NCBI RefSeq assembly: GCF_002893625.1
Contig: NZ_PKMZ01000015.1
Location: forward strand, 1-55,413
DNA: 55,413 bases
Reading direction: 5' to 3'
DNA from: Mangrovicella endophytica
GTDB taxonomy: Bacteria; Pseudomonadota; Alphaproteobacteria; Rhizobiales; Rhizobiaceae
The notes below the pieces were generated by a model that was not told the origin of the DNA, ran no database searches, and was given only the letters and a program-made list of their open reading frames with translations. The translations under genes and the position numbers were made by a program. This document shows positions 43,654 to 52,629 of the stretch, piece by piece (the first letter of the stretch is position 1; each line of letters begins with the position of its first letter).

Positions 43654-46368
43654 CTACTCCGCGGCCAATGCCGAGGCGGGCTGAGACTGCTCTATTTTCC
43701 TGTCATTGACCAGTCGGCCATCCTTGAACTCGACAAACCGCTCGAACATCGAAGCCTGATCGGCGCCGCTGAGCACCCAGAAGGTGCCGAAGGGACGATC
43801 CGGGTCGCGGCTGCGCCGCAGCGTGGCAGCGATGATCTTGCCCTGCGTGTCCGCATCGAGCGCCGACAGGCAGCGGTTGGCGATGAGGTAGTCCGGCGAC
43901 TTCAGGATGCCGCGTGCCAGTCCGAGCTTCTGCTGCTGGGCAAGCGACAGGCGCTTGGCACCGGAGCCGAGATCATAGCGCAGGCCCGCCTTCTGAACGA
44001 GCTCCGACAGGCCGAGAGCGCCGAGCGTCTGCAGGAGGCGCTGCTCCACCGCTTCGGCCGCGTTCGCCATGTCCTGCGCGATGCGGCCGAACAGCACGTT
44101 GTCCTGGATGGAGGCCGCAGGATTGTAGGCGCCGGCCTCGTGAAAGGCGATGGCGCCCTCGATCTCGGCTGTGGCGTTCTCTTGGAAGGTCGCCCGCGCC
44201 TCGACGATTCGCTGCCGCAGGGCGTCGTCCAGGAGCCCCAGACGATCCCGCGGCTCGACATAGTTGAAGGCGAGGCGGATCAACGGCAGGCGGTCGGCAT
44301 CGGCGATCTCGTCGAAGCTCTTGCCGTCGGTGCGTGACAGGATCTGCCGATAGGTGGCGAGCTCCTCCGGCCGCATGATGGTGATGCGCCGCAGGAGCGG
44401 GCTGCCGGGCTCGAGGTCGCCGAAGAGGTCGACCATGGTGGCCGCAATCTCCCGCCCGATCGCAAGGAAGGGCTCGACGAGGCCGAGCGCCTGCAGGATC
44501 TGCCGCACGTGGCTGCGGGTCAGCATCCACGTCGTCTCGGCATCGGAGCTGCGGGCGGCGCCGAAGACCACGTTCTCCAGAATGCCGGCATTGTTCATGT
44601 AGCGAGCCGGGTCGAATGGCTCGACATAGGCGCCCATGCCCGCCGCGGCGAGCTGCTCGCGGAAGGCGACGCGCGCGTGCAGGATCGGCTCTGCCATGCG
44701 CGACTGGTACTCGGGCGGAACGGACGCGGCGAGGCCGAAACGCTGCACGTCGCGTTCCAGCATGACGATCTTCAGGACTTCGGCGATACGCCGCTCCAGC
44801 TCGGCAGCCGAAGACGCGCCGGCGGCCTTGAAGTCGACCCACTCGTCGCGCGGATCGAGCGGGCTGTTTCCGGCGGCCAAGGTTTCGAGCTGAGCGAGCC
44901 GCTCGCGTTTGCCGGCCGAGCGCGGCACGGCCGCCACCGGACGGCGCTTCAGCGGATAGAGAAGAGCGTCCCGCAGCGTTGACTGGGGATAGAAGGGCGT
45001 TGCCTCGGCATAGGCGATCCGCCGACCGGTCGTCGCCTCGCCGTAGCTCTTCAGCGGCCGGTCGGCGAGCAGGACCTCGCCATTGGTCGGAGCGTTGAGG
45101 CGCGCCAGGATCTCCGCAAGCTGGCCGGCGCCGTCGCCGATCATGCCGTAGGCGGCGGTGCGCTCCGTCAGAGGCAGCTCCACCGAAACGTCTTCGAGCA
45201 GCCGCGTGCCGGCATCGTCGCGTGTGCTGATCCCGTGGAGGACGAAGCTGCCCGACAGCGACTCGACGTCGCCATGCACCGGCGCCTGCAGCGCGGCGTC
45301 GGAGATGCCCTTGATGTCGAACTGCTCGATGACCTGGTCGTATTTCACGGCCACGTCGAGACGCGCCAGATCCCAGTCGATCAGGTCTTTTAGCGGCGAG
45401 GGCAGTTCGCGATAGGCAGCGATCACGGCGACGAGCTGGCCGATATCGAGCTGTCCCGTGATCGCGAAATATCCGCCGAAGAGGTAGAAGATGAAGGGCG
45501 TTGCCTGCGACAGGAAGTTGTTCAGGAACTTGACGAAGAACTTCCACTGGTAGATGTCGAAGCGGATCAGGAAGATGTGCCCGAGATCCGCCGAGATACC
45601 GGCGCGCTCGAAGTTCGACGTGTCATTGGCATGCACGCTGGCGATGCCGTCGATGATCTCGCCGATCCGACCGGAGAGCTGGCGTGCGGTCAGCTGGCGC
45701 TCGCGTCCGAGCACCAGAAGACGCCGCCGCATCTTCGGGATGACGATGATCTGCAGGCCGGTCACCGCGAGCGCCACCAGCCCGAGCGTGAAGCTCTGGA
45801 CGAAGATGAACACCATCGACGTCAGCACCTGGCTCATGAGGAAGAGCGGCGTGACGAAGGCGTCGCCGATGAAACCGCCGATCGGCTCCAGCTCGTCCTT
45901 GATCATGCTGGCGACTTCCGGCGGCCGCAGCTGCCGGAACTGCCGGATCGGGAACCGCAGCAGCCGGTCGACCATCTCGTAGCGCAGGCGCCGCAGCATG
46001 CGCTCGCCGAGCCGGCCCTTGTAGATGTTGATGTAGAACTTGAAGGCGCCGTTGATCACGACAAAGGCCAAGAACAGGCCTGACAGGATGAACAGCGCCT
46101 GCATCCGATCCAGCTGCACGCCGGGGAAGAGCACGATCTCGTCGAGCCCGAACCAGCCATCCGGCAGCGGCACGGTGGTGCGCAGATAGGTCGGCAGCGT
46201 CGTTGCGCCGGCCTCGAATCCCTCGCCCTGGATCGGGCCGTTGATGATCGCCTTCGGCAGGTCGAGCGAGACGTAGAGGAACGGGATCGACAGCAGAACG
46301 ACGAGCAGCATCCAGAGCTGCTGGCGACGCGTATGCCGCCAGACATAGCTGTAAAGCGACTCTGCCAT
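43654..46368 (-). CDS. ABC-type membrane protein with a degenerate nucleotide-binding domain
   Basis: A 904-residue protein. The N-terminal half is an exporter-type transmembrane domain (six helices within about 18-330). The nucleotide-binding region is degenerate: the Walker A position reads GMIGDGAGQLAEIL, with no P-loop lysine. The signature reads KRLSLAQQQKLGLARG in place of LSGGQ, and Walker B reads YLIANRCLSALD without the catalytic acidic pair. About 340 extra residues lie between these motifs. It probably cannot hydrolyse ATP and may be a membrane regulator. It heads a three-gene minus-strand set with the cNMP-binding protein and the cyclase. Confidence 0.85.
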   Translation of the reverse strand: MAESLYSYVWRHTRRQQLWMLLVVLLSIPFLYVSLDLPKAIINGPIQGEGFEAGATTLPTYLRTTVPLPDGWFGLDEIVLFPGVQLDRMQALFILSGLFLAFVVINGAFKFYINIYKGRLGERMLRRLRYEMVDRLLRFPIRQFRQLRPPEVASMIKDELEPIGGFIGDAFVTPLFLMSQVLTSMVFIFVQSFTLGLVALAVTGLQIIVIPKMRRRLLVLGRERQLTARQLSGRIGEIIDGIASVHANDTSNFERAGISADLGHIFLIRFDIYQWKFFVKFLNNFLSQATPFIFYLFGGYFAITGQLDIGQLVAVIAAYRELPSPLKDLIDWDLARLDVAVKYDQVIEQFDIKGISDAALQAPVHGDVESLSGSFVLHGISTRDDAGTRLLEDVSVELPLTERTAAYGMIGDGAGQLAEILARLNAPTNGEVLLADRPLKSYGEATTGRRIAYAEATPFYPQSTLRDALLYPLKRRPVAAVPRSAGKRERLAQLETLAAGNSPLDPRDEWVDFKAAGASSAAELERRIAEVLKIVMLERDVQRFGLAASVPPEYQSRMAEPILHARVAFREQLAAAGMGAYVEPFDPARYMNNAGILENVVFGAARSSDAETTWMLTRSHVRQILQALGLVEPFLAIGREIAATMVDLFGDLEPGSPLLRRITIMRPEELATYRQILSRTDGKSFDEIADADRLPLIRLAFNYVEPRDRLGLLDDALRQRIVEARATFQENATAEIEGAIAFHEAGAYNPAASIQDNVLFGRIAQDMANAAEAVEQRLLQTLGALGLSELVQKAGLRYDLGSGAKRLSLAQQQKLGLARGILKSPDYLIANRCLSALDADTQGKIIAATLRRSRDPDRPFGTFWVLSGADQASMFERFVEFKDGRLVNDRKIEQSQPASALAAE

Positions 46369-46640
46369 GCGCTGGACGCCCTCGAACTCGACGAAGCGAG
46401 GAGTCTTATCAGCCGCGGCGTTCCTGCACTAGGAGTGAGCGTGCGACGGCGAGTCCGGTCGGCAGCCGATCCTCGATGAGTCAGGCGAATGGGAGCTTCG
46501 GGTGGCGGCTGCGTTCCAAACTGTTGTGCCGCATCGGCGGCCCGGCTACGTTGCACCGCACGCAGCTCTCGCTGCCCGAGAAGACCGCGTCTGCGGCCGG
46601 CGTGGCGAGGCGGCAGCCCGTGCCGCGGCTGAAAGGTGAG

Positions 46641-47921
46641 ATGGGCATGTTGCATCAGCCGTCTGGAGGGATGACGTCGGTCCGTTCAGGCGGACTGCGG
46701 ATCCTGATCTACAGCCACGATACCTTCGGCCTTGGCCATCTCCGGCGCTGCCGCGCGATCGCCAATCAGCTCGTCTCCACGCATGATGGCGCCTCGGTGG
46801 TCATCATCTCCGGTTCGCCGATCATCGGCAGCTTCGAGTTCGGCGGCGGCGTCGACTATGTGCGCGTGCCGGGCGTCGTGAAGCTGCCGAACGGCGAATA
46901 CACGACGCAGAGCCTGCATTTGCCTCTCGATGCGACGGTGGCGATGCGGGAGGCGATCATCCTTCAGACGGCGCTGACCCTGAAGCCGCATCTCGTCATC
47001 GTCGATAAGGAGCCGACGGGTTTTCGTGGCGAGTTCCTGCCGGCACTGCGGGCGCTGCGGGAGACGGATGCGCGCATCGTGCTCGGCGTGCGCGACGTCC
47101 TCGATGAACCTTCGGTGCTGCGGCCCGAATGGGATCGGAAGGGAGCCGTCGAGGCGCTGACCCGCTACTACGATGACATCTGGATCTATGGGCTCAGAGA
47201 AATCTATGAGCCGCTCGCCGCCCTCGATCTGCCGGAACAGGTCTGCCGCCGTGCCGTGTACACGGGCTATCTGAGGCGCGAGCTGCCACCCAAGCCGCAG
47301 ACGCCGCGCTACCCGAAGCTGACGCGCGAGCCCTTCGTGCTCGTCACTCCCGGCGGCGGTGGCGACGGCGAGGAGATGATTGACTGGGTGATCTCGGCCT
47401 ACGAGGCCGATTGCACGATCCCCGTCGGGGCGCTGGTCGTGTTCGGCCCCTTCGTCGACCGTGATCGCCGCGCGGCCTTCGTGGAGCGGATCCAGCGACT
47501 GCCGAAGGTCGATGCCATCACCTTCGATGCCAAGATCGAGCATCTGATGAGCCGCTCCGTCGGTATCGTAGCCATGGGCGGCTACAACACCTTCTGTGAG
47601 ATCCTGTCCCTAGATCGGCCGGCGCTGATCGTGCCTCGGCGCACGCCCCGGCTGGAGCAGACGATCCGTGCCGAGGCGGCAACCCGGCTGAAGCTCGTCA
47701 GCATGCTCGACGGCGCCGAGCTCGCTGCCGGCCGCAAGCGCGATCCGTTGGAGATGGCGCAGGCGATCACCCGCCTCGCCGAGCAGCCGGTGCCATCCAA
47801 GGCCTTCCTGCCCGGCCTGCTCGACGGCTTCAACACCATCGAACGGCTGACGCAGAGCTGGTTCTCGGCCGAAGCTGAACTCGACGAAGGCCGGATCCGC
47901 CGCACCGGCACCGGCGCCTGA
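46641..47921 (+). CDS. MurG-like (GT28-type) glycosyltransferase family protein
   Basis: A 426-residue GT-B protein (COG4671-like). It starts the fold with LRILIYSHDTFGLGHLRRCR, the acceptor-side loop of MurG-type enzymes, and has VTPGGGGDGEEMIDW and GIVAMGGYNTFCEILSL on the donor side. The same GHLxR and GYNT motifs occur in the fused protein at 50689-52629. The ATG at 46641 was chosen because AAAGGTGAG precedes it; the open frame reaches back to 46476. It is 14 bp from the next glycosyltransferase gene. Confidence 0.83.
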   Translation: MGMLHQPSGGMTSVRSGGLRILIYSHDTFGLGHLRRCRAIANQLVSTHDGASVVIISGSPIIGSFEFGGGVDYVRVPGVVKLPNGEYTTQSLHLPLDATVAMREAIILQTALTLKPHLVIVDKEPTGFRGEFLPALRALRETDARIVLGVRDVLDEPSVLRPEWDRKGAVEALTRYYDDIWIYGLREIYEPLAALDLPEQVCRRAVYTGYLRRELPPKPQTPRYPKLTREPFVLVTPGGGGDGEEMIDWVISAYEADCTIPVGALVVFGPFVDRDRRAAFVERIQRLPKVDAITFDAKIEHLMSRSVGIVAMGGYNTFCEILSLDRPALIVPRRTPRLEQTIRAEAATRLKLVSMLDGAELAAGRKRDPLEMAQAITRLAEQPVPSKAFLPGLLDGFNTIERLTQSWFSAEAELDEGRIRRTGTGA

Positions 47922-47935
47922 TCAGGATATCCTCC

Positions 47936-49276
47936 ATGGATGCCATAGCACCCCGCGCGGTGGTTGAAGCCGGCCGTGCGACCTCTTCGCGGCCGCGTCT
48001 TGCCATCGTCGTGAAAGGTTATCCGCGCCTTTCCGAGACGTTCATCGCGCAGGAGATTCTGGCGCTGGAGCGGGCCGGCTTTGCAGTCGAGATCTGGTCG
48101 CTCCGCCGCCCCACCGACAAGACGGTGCACGAACTGCATCGGCAGATCAGGGCGGAGCTTCACTACCTGCCGGAATATCTCTACCAGGCGCCGCTGCGGG
48201 TGCTGCGCGGAGCCGCACAGGCGCTGCGGCGGCCCGGCTTCGGCCGGTTCCTGCGCATCGCGTGGCGCGACCTCCTGCGGGATTTGACGCCGAGCCGCGG
48301 GCGGCGGATCGGTCAGGCGCTGGTGCTGGCGAACGAGCTCGACCCCGCGGTGCCGCATCTTTACGTCCACTTCCTCCATACGCCGGCTTCTGTAGCGCGC
48401 TATGCCGCGCTGCTGACGGGCCGAACTTTTAGCTTCTCCGCCCATGCCAAGGACATCTGGACGACGCCGGACTGGGAGAAGCGGGAGAAGATCGCCGATT
48501 CCAGCTGGGGCGTGACCTGCACCCGCACCGGTCTCGACGAGCTCCGCCGCCTGTCGCCGCCGACTGACCCTGAACGGGTCAGCCTCGTTTATCACGGCCT
48601 CGACTTCGGCCGTTTCCCGGCCCCGCCGGAGCGTGGCGTCGGGCCGGACGGCAGCGATCCGGACCGCCCCGTCGAGATCGTTTCGGTCGGCCGTGCCGTC
48701 GCCAAGAAGGGCTTCGACGATCTGCTGGAGGCGCTGGCGAAGCTGCCGGAGAGCCTGCACTGGCGCTTTTCCCATATCGGCGCCGGCGAGTTGCAGGGCG
48801 CGCTGCGCGAGCAGGCTGAGCGCCTCGGCATCGCCGGGCGGATCGTCTGGCGCGGCGCGCTGCCGCAGCACGACGTCATCGCCGCATTGCGGACGGCCGA
48901 TCTCTTCGTGCTGCCTTGCAAGGAAGGCGAGGGCGGCGATCGCGACGGCCTGCCCAACGTCATCATGGAGGCAGCGACGCAAGCCCTGCCGATCCTCTCG
49001 ACCCGCTTTGCCGGCGTGCCCGAATTCGTGGAGGAGGGCGTCAGTGGCGTTCTCGTGCCGCCTGAAGACACGTCGGCGCTCGCCGAGGCGCTTGGGTCGC
49101 TGATCGCCGATCCCGCGCGACGGGCGGCGCTCGGTGCCGGCGCCTATCAGCGGGTGAAAACCGCCTTCTCGTTCAATGCAGGCATCGACGTGCTGGTGGC
49201 CAAGCTCGAGCAGACGGCCGGCGCGGCTGCTCCCTCCACCTCAGCCATGGCTGCCCCAAAGGCCTCTAGGCCTTGA
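47936..49276 (+). CDS. GT4-type glycosyltransferase (colanic-acid WcaL-like)
   Basis: A 446-residue GT-B glycosyltransferase. The start VVKGYPRLSETFIAQEI is typical of the WcaL/AmsK group, FSFSAHAKDIW is in the middle, and the donor site has GDRDGLPNVIMEAATQALP then GVPEFVEEGVSGVLVPPED. It is predicted to add a sugar to a lipid-linked repeat unit. It follows the MurG-like gene closely and overlaps the convergent dehydrogenase gene by 11 bases. Confidence 0.88.
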   Translation: MDAIAPRAVVEAGRATSSRPRLAIVVKGYPRLSETFIAQEILALERAGFAVEIWSLRRPTDKTVHELHRQIRAELHYLPEYLYQAPLRVLRGAAQALRRPGFGRFLRIAWRDLLRDLTPSRGRRIGQALVLANELDPAVPHLYVHFLHTPASVARYAALLTGRTFSFSAHAKDIWTTPDWEKREKIADSSWGVTCTRTGLDELRRLSPPTDPERVSLVYHGLDFGRFPAPPERGVGPDGSDPDRPVEIVSVGRAVAKKGFDDLLEALAKLPESLHWRFSHIGAGELQGALREQAERLGIAGRIVWRGALPQHDVIAALRTADLFVLPCKEGEGGDRDGLPNVIMEAATQALPILSTRFAGVPEFVEEGVSGVLVPPEDTSALAEALGSLIADPARRAALGAGAYQRVKTAFSFNAGIDVLVAKLEQTAGAAAPSTSAMAAPKASRP

Positions 49277-50606
49277 CGACCTTCGCCATGTCCGCCCCGT
49301 TGCGGGCACAGGCATTGCGCGTATCCAGCACCAGTCGGGCCTCGCGAGCCAGCATGGCGTAGTCGACGCCGTCATGGTCGGTCGCGATCAGCGCGGCGTC
49401 ATAGCCGGCGAGCGTTGCCGGATCGAGCCGGACGGAGCGGCGGCCAGTGAGCGCCGCGTGCTCGCGGGTCGGCGGGATCGCCGCGACATGCGGGTCGTGG
49501 AAATCGACGCTGGCGCCGCGCTCCTCCAGGAGCTCGATCAGCCGCAGCGAGGCGCTTTCCCTCGTATCGTCGACGTTCTTCTTGTAGGCGAGCCCGAGCA
49601 GCAGGATGCGCGACCCGTTGAGGCCGCGGCGGAAGCGGCGGTCGAGCGCCTCGGCCAACCGGTCCACCACATGCCGCGGCATAGCCGTGTTGATCTCGCC
49701 CGCGAGCTCGATGAAGCGCGTGGCGATCTCGTATTCGCGCGCCTTCCAGGTGAGGTAGAACGGGTCGATCGGGATGCAGTGTCCGCCGAGGCCCGGACCC
49801 GGATAGAAGGGCATGAAGCCGAAGGGCTTTGTCTTCGCCGCGTCGATGACTTCCCAGACGTCGATGCCCATGGCGTCGAAGATCACCTTCAGCTCGTTGA
49901 CGAGGGCGATGTTGACGGAGCGGAAGATGTTCTCGGTCAGCTTCACCGCCTCAGCCGCCGCCGGGCTGGAGACGCTGACGACGCGCTCGACGATCGCGCC
50001 ATAGAGCGCCGCAGCGACGGCGAGCGCGTCCGGCCCGTCGCCGCCGACGACCTTCGGGATCGCCGTGGTGCCGAAGCTGGCATTGCCGGGATCCTCGCGC
50101 TCCGGCGAGAAGGCGAGGAAGACGTCGGTGCCCGAGCGCAGACCCGTCGCTTCGAGGATCGGCTTCATCACCTCCGTTGTCGTGCCGGGCCAGGTGGTCG
50201 ATTCCAGTACGACCAGCTGGCCGGGGCGCAGCGCCGCAGCGACCGAGTGGGTGGATGAGACGACGAAGGAAAGATCGGGTTCGCGCTGGCGCGTCAGCGG
50301 CGTCGGCACGCAGATCAGCACCGCATCTGCCTCGCCGAGGCGGGTGAAATCATCACTTGCCTCGAAGCGCCCGGCTCCGATCGCTGCTGCGATCGGCGCA
50401 TCCGGGATGTGGCGGATGCCGCTTTGCCCGCCGTTGAGCAGGGTGACCCGCGCCGCATTGATGTCGAAGCCGAGCACGGAGAAGCCGGCCGCTGCGGCCG
50501 CAATTGCCAGGGGCAGGCCGACATAGCCGAGGCCGACGATGCCGATGCGGGCGCTGCGGGCTTCGATCCGGCTTAGGAGCTCGTCGGCGAGGGCATTGCT
50601 GGTCAT
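49266..50606 (-). CDS. UDP-sugar 6-dehydrogenase (nucleotide-sugar dehydrogenase)
   Basis: A 446-residue UDP-glucose/UDP-GlcNAc 6-dehydrogenase, making a UDP-uronic acid with NAD. It has GIVGLGYVGLPLA at 22-34, STTWPGTT at about 136-143, the catalytic Cys277 in GGHCIPIDPFYL, and GLAYKKNVDDTRESAS. PGPGLGGHCIPIDPFYL resembles the WbpA branch, so the substrate may be an N-acetyl sugar. The frame to 50798 lies over the next gene and is not used. With the epimerase at 54014 it could supply UDP-uronates to the local glycosyltransferases. Confidence 0.9.
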   Translation of the reverse strand: MTSNALADELLSRIEARSARIGIVGLGYVGLPLAIAAAAAGFSVLGFDINAARVTLLNGGQSGIRHIPDAPIAAAIGAGRFEASDDFTRLGEADAVLICVPTPLTRQREPDLSFVVSSTHSVAAALRPGQLVVLESTTWPGTTTEVMKPILEATGLRSGTDVFLAFSPEREDPGNASFGTTAIPKVVGGDGPDALAVAAALYGAIVERVVSVSSPAAAEAVKLTENIFRSVNIALVNELKVIFDAMGIDVWEVIDAAKTKPFGFMPFYPGPGLGGHCIPIDPFYLTWKAREYEIATRFIELAGEINTAMPRHVVDRLAEALDRRFRRGLNGSRILLLGLAYKKNVDDTRESASLRLIELLEERGASVDFHDPHVAAIPPTREHAALTGRRSVRLDPATLAGYDAALIATDHDGVDYAMLAREARLVLDTRNACARNGADMAKVVKA

Positions 50607-50688
50607 GAAGGCTCCATCACGGCGTCTCGCCCTGTTGCCGCGGTGATAGACCTGGCGGGCGCCCGCCGGAAGGGCACCGCGTCCAACG

Positions 50689-52629
50689 CTATCCCGCCGC
50701 CGGGGTGAACAGATCGGCTGCGGGGGCGAACCGCACCGCCGGATGCGCCGCCAGCAGGTCGAGCAGCGCGTCGAGGAAGCGCCAGATCCATTCGTCATGG
50801 ACGAGGTGATGCGTCAGCAGGCCGAGTGGCTCGTCGCTGTCGAGTGCGTCGATGAGATCGTGCAGGATGCCGGCTTCGGGTCGCAGGCCGCCGCCGCGCT
50901 TCCAGTCGATGGGGTCGCAATGCGTGTTGACGATGGTGAGATCGTGCTCGCGCGCTGCCGCGCGCGGCTTGAAGGTGGAGAGGCCGCGATAACCGATGAC
51001 GGTGAGATGCGGCACCAGGCCTGCATCGATGCGGTTCCAAGGCGGCACGAGGACGGGCAGTACGGCTTCGCCGAACAAGGTCTGCATCGTCAAAAGGCCG
51101 CCCGTCAGCTCCTCCAGAACCCTCGCCGGGTCGCGGAAGCCGAGCTCCTGCTTCTTGGCGCCGGCGGGCGCATGGTTATGGTGGGCATGGCCATGGACGA
51201 GCACCGTGACGTCGGGATGCGCCCGCGTCCACGTCGCGAGCTCGGTCGTCGCCAGGGCGGGGCTGACAGCGAGCGCCAGCGGAACGCGGTACTTGGCGGC
51301 GAGGACCGTGAGCCTGTCGAGAGCCGGCGTCGGCCGCTCGGCGTCATCGTCCCGCCACCACAGCGTAACGGTGCGCCCGGCGGCGTGCAGCCCATCGAGC
51401 TTGGCAGTCAGTGCCCTCCATGCCGCTTCGGTCGCATCGGCTGCCAGCGAGGCCGTCTCGATCGCCCTGACGCTTCCTGCGACGCCGTCGAGCGAGAAGC
51501 CGGACGGGCTGAGTCGCGGCCGCTTCGCTGCCGCATCGACAGCTGACAGCAGGCGTCGTGGCGTCAGCTCCGCCTGCGGCAGCAAGGTCGCCAGACCGCG
51601 CTCCGCCAAAGCCTCGGCGCGCAGCCGCTGTTCCGCCTCGCCGCCGTCCTCGAAGGGCACCAGCACCGCCGGCGTGCCCGATTGCAGGAGATCGAGGGCG
51701 GTGTTGTAGCCGGCCTGGCTGACCGAGACGGTGGCGGTTGCCAGCAGGGCTGCGAAGTCGCGCCGGGCCCGTTCGACCGTCACATTCGGCGCCATATCGC
51801 GGGCCAGACGATCGAAGTCGTCCTGCGCCACCCCGTGGCCGATGAGGATGCGCCAGTGACGGCCCGCATCGAGCACTCCGGCTTCGACGGCGGCAGCGAA
51901 GAGGGGCAGGGCGGCGGCGCTGTTGCCACCGGAGACCAGCACCTCCTCTCGGCGTGGGACAGCGGTCGCTGCCTCGGCGGCGTCCGACGCTACCGACGCC
52001 GTCGCAGCCGTCGCAGCCGTCGCAGCCGTCGCGGCTCGGGCATTGCCGACATAGCCGGTATAGATGAGGCGCCGCGCCACCGCCGGGCTGACCGGCCAGG
52101 AGGCGCCAAGCGGCACCGCCTCGCCGTCGCCATGAACGAGCACGCCGTCATAAAAGAGGCCGAGCGCCGCCTCAGCCTCGACAGCCTTCCGCGGCCGCGA
52201 CGGCGGGTTGAGGATGTCGCGCACGGAGGCAAGTATCGCGGGACGTGGCCTGCGCGCGGCGGCGGCCTCGATCAGCGCACGGAACTCAGGCGCCAGCTGC
52301 CGCCGTCCGAAGGGATAGGTCTCGGTGATGACCAAGTCGGGCGCGGCGGCCTGAAAAGCCTCGAGCACGCGATCGATCCGCGCCTGCCGCATCTCGTCAT
52401 CGATCGGTTGCCCGTCGTCGCGGAGCAGCGTCGAGAAATCGGTGCCGACGCAATGGACCGGCGGCAGCTGGACCAGTTCCACATCGGTGAGATCGACCAG
52501 CGGCGCCGGACGGCCGCCGCTGACCAGCGTCACGCTGTGCCCGGCTTCCGCGAGCCCGCGCGCCACGGCGGCCGAGCGGGTCAGATGCCCGACGCCAAGA
52601 AGATGGGTGACGAGGATAAGGACCTTCAT
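50689..52629 (-). CDS. Glycosyltransferase fused to a NodB-like deacetylase domain
   Basis: A 646-residue two-domain protein. Residues 1-400 form a MurG-like glycosyltransferase (LILVTHLLGVGHLTRSAAV, VSQAGYNTALDLLQSG), with an Ala/Thr-rich repeat linker in the middle. The C-terminal 220 residues are the polysaccharide-deacetylase-like domain also found in the protein at 33770: TLWWRDDDAERP, VHGHAHHNHAPAG, VPPWNRI and GLLTHHLVHD. Transfer and deacetylation of one sugar by a single protein is the simplest reading. Its start has an ATGA overlap with the upstream GT4 gene. Confidence 0.85.
   Translation of the reverse strand: MKVLILVTHLLGVGHLTRSAAVARGLAEAGHSVTLVSGGRPAPLVDLTDVELVQLPPVHCVGTDFSTLLRDDGQPIDDEMRQARIDRVLEAFQAAAPDLVITETYPFGRRQLAPEFRALIEAAAARRPRPAILASVRDILNPPSRPRKAVEAEAALGLFYDGVLVHGDGEAVPLGASWPVSPAVARRLIYTGYVGNARAATAATAATAATASVASDAAEAATAVPRREEVLVSGGNSAAALPLFAAAVEAGVLDAGRHWRILIGHGVAQDDFDRLARDMAPNVTVERARRDFAALLATATVSVSQAGYNTALDLLQSGTPAVLVPFEDGGEAEQRLRAEALAERGLATLLPQAELTPRRLLSAVDAAAKRPRLSPSGFSLDGVAGSVRAIETASLAADATEAAWRALTAKLDGLHAAGRTVTLWWRDDDAERPTPALDRLTVLAAKYRVPLALAVSPALATTELATWTRAHPDVTVLVHGHAHHNHAPAGAKKQELGFRDPARVLEELTGGLLTMQTLFGEAVLPVLVPPWNRIDAGLVPHLTVIGYRGLSTFKPRAAAREHDLTIVNTHCDPIDWKRGGGLRPEAGILHDLIDALDSDEPLGLLTHHLVHDEWIWRFLDALLDLLAAHPAVRFAPAADLFTPAAG
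52001..52036 (+). repeat. 9-bp tandem repeat coding for an Ala/Thr linker
   Basis: Three exact copies of GTCGCAGCC at 52001-52027 and a fourth diverged copy follow each other. They encode repeating A-A-T on the minus strand inside the glycosyltransferase-deacetylase fusion. In-frame copy-number change would only vary the linker length. Confidence 0.85.
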
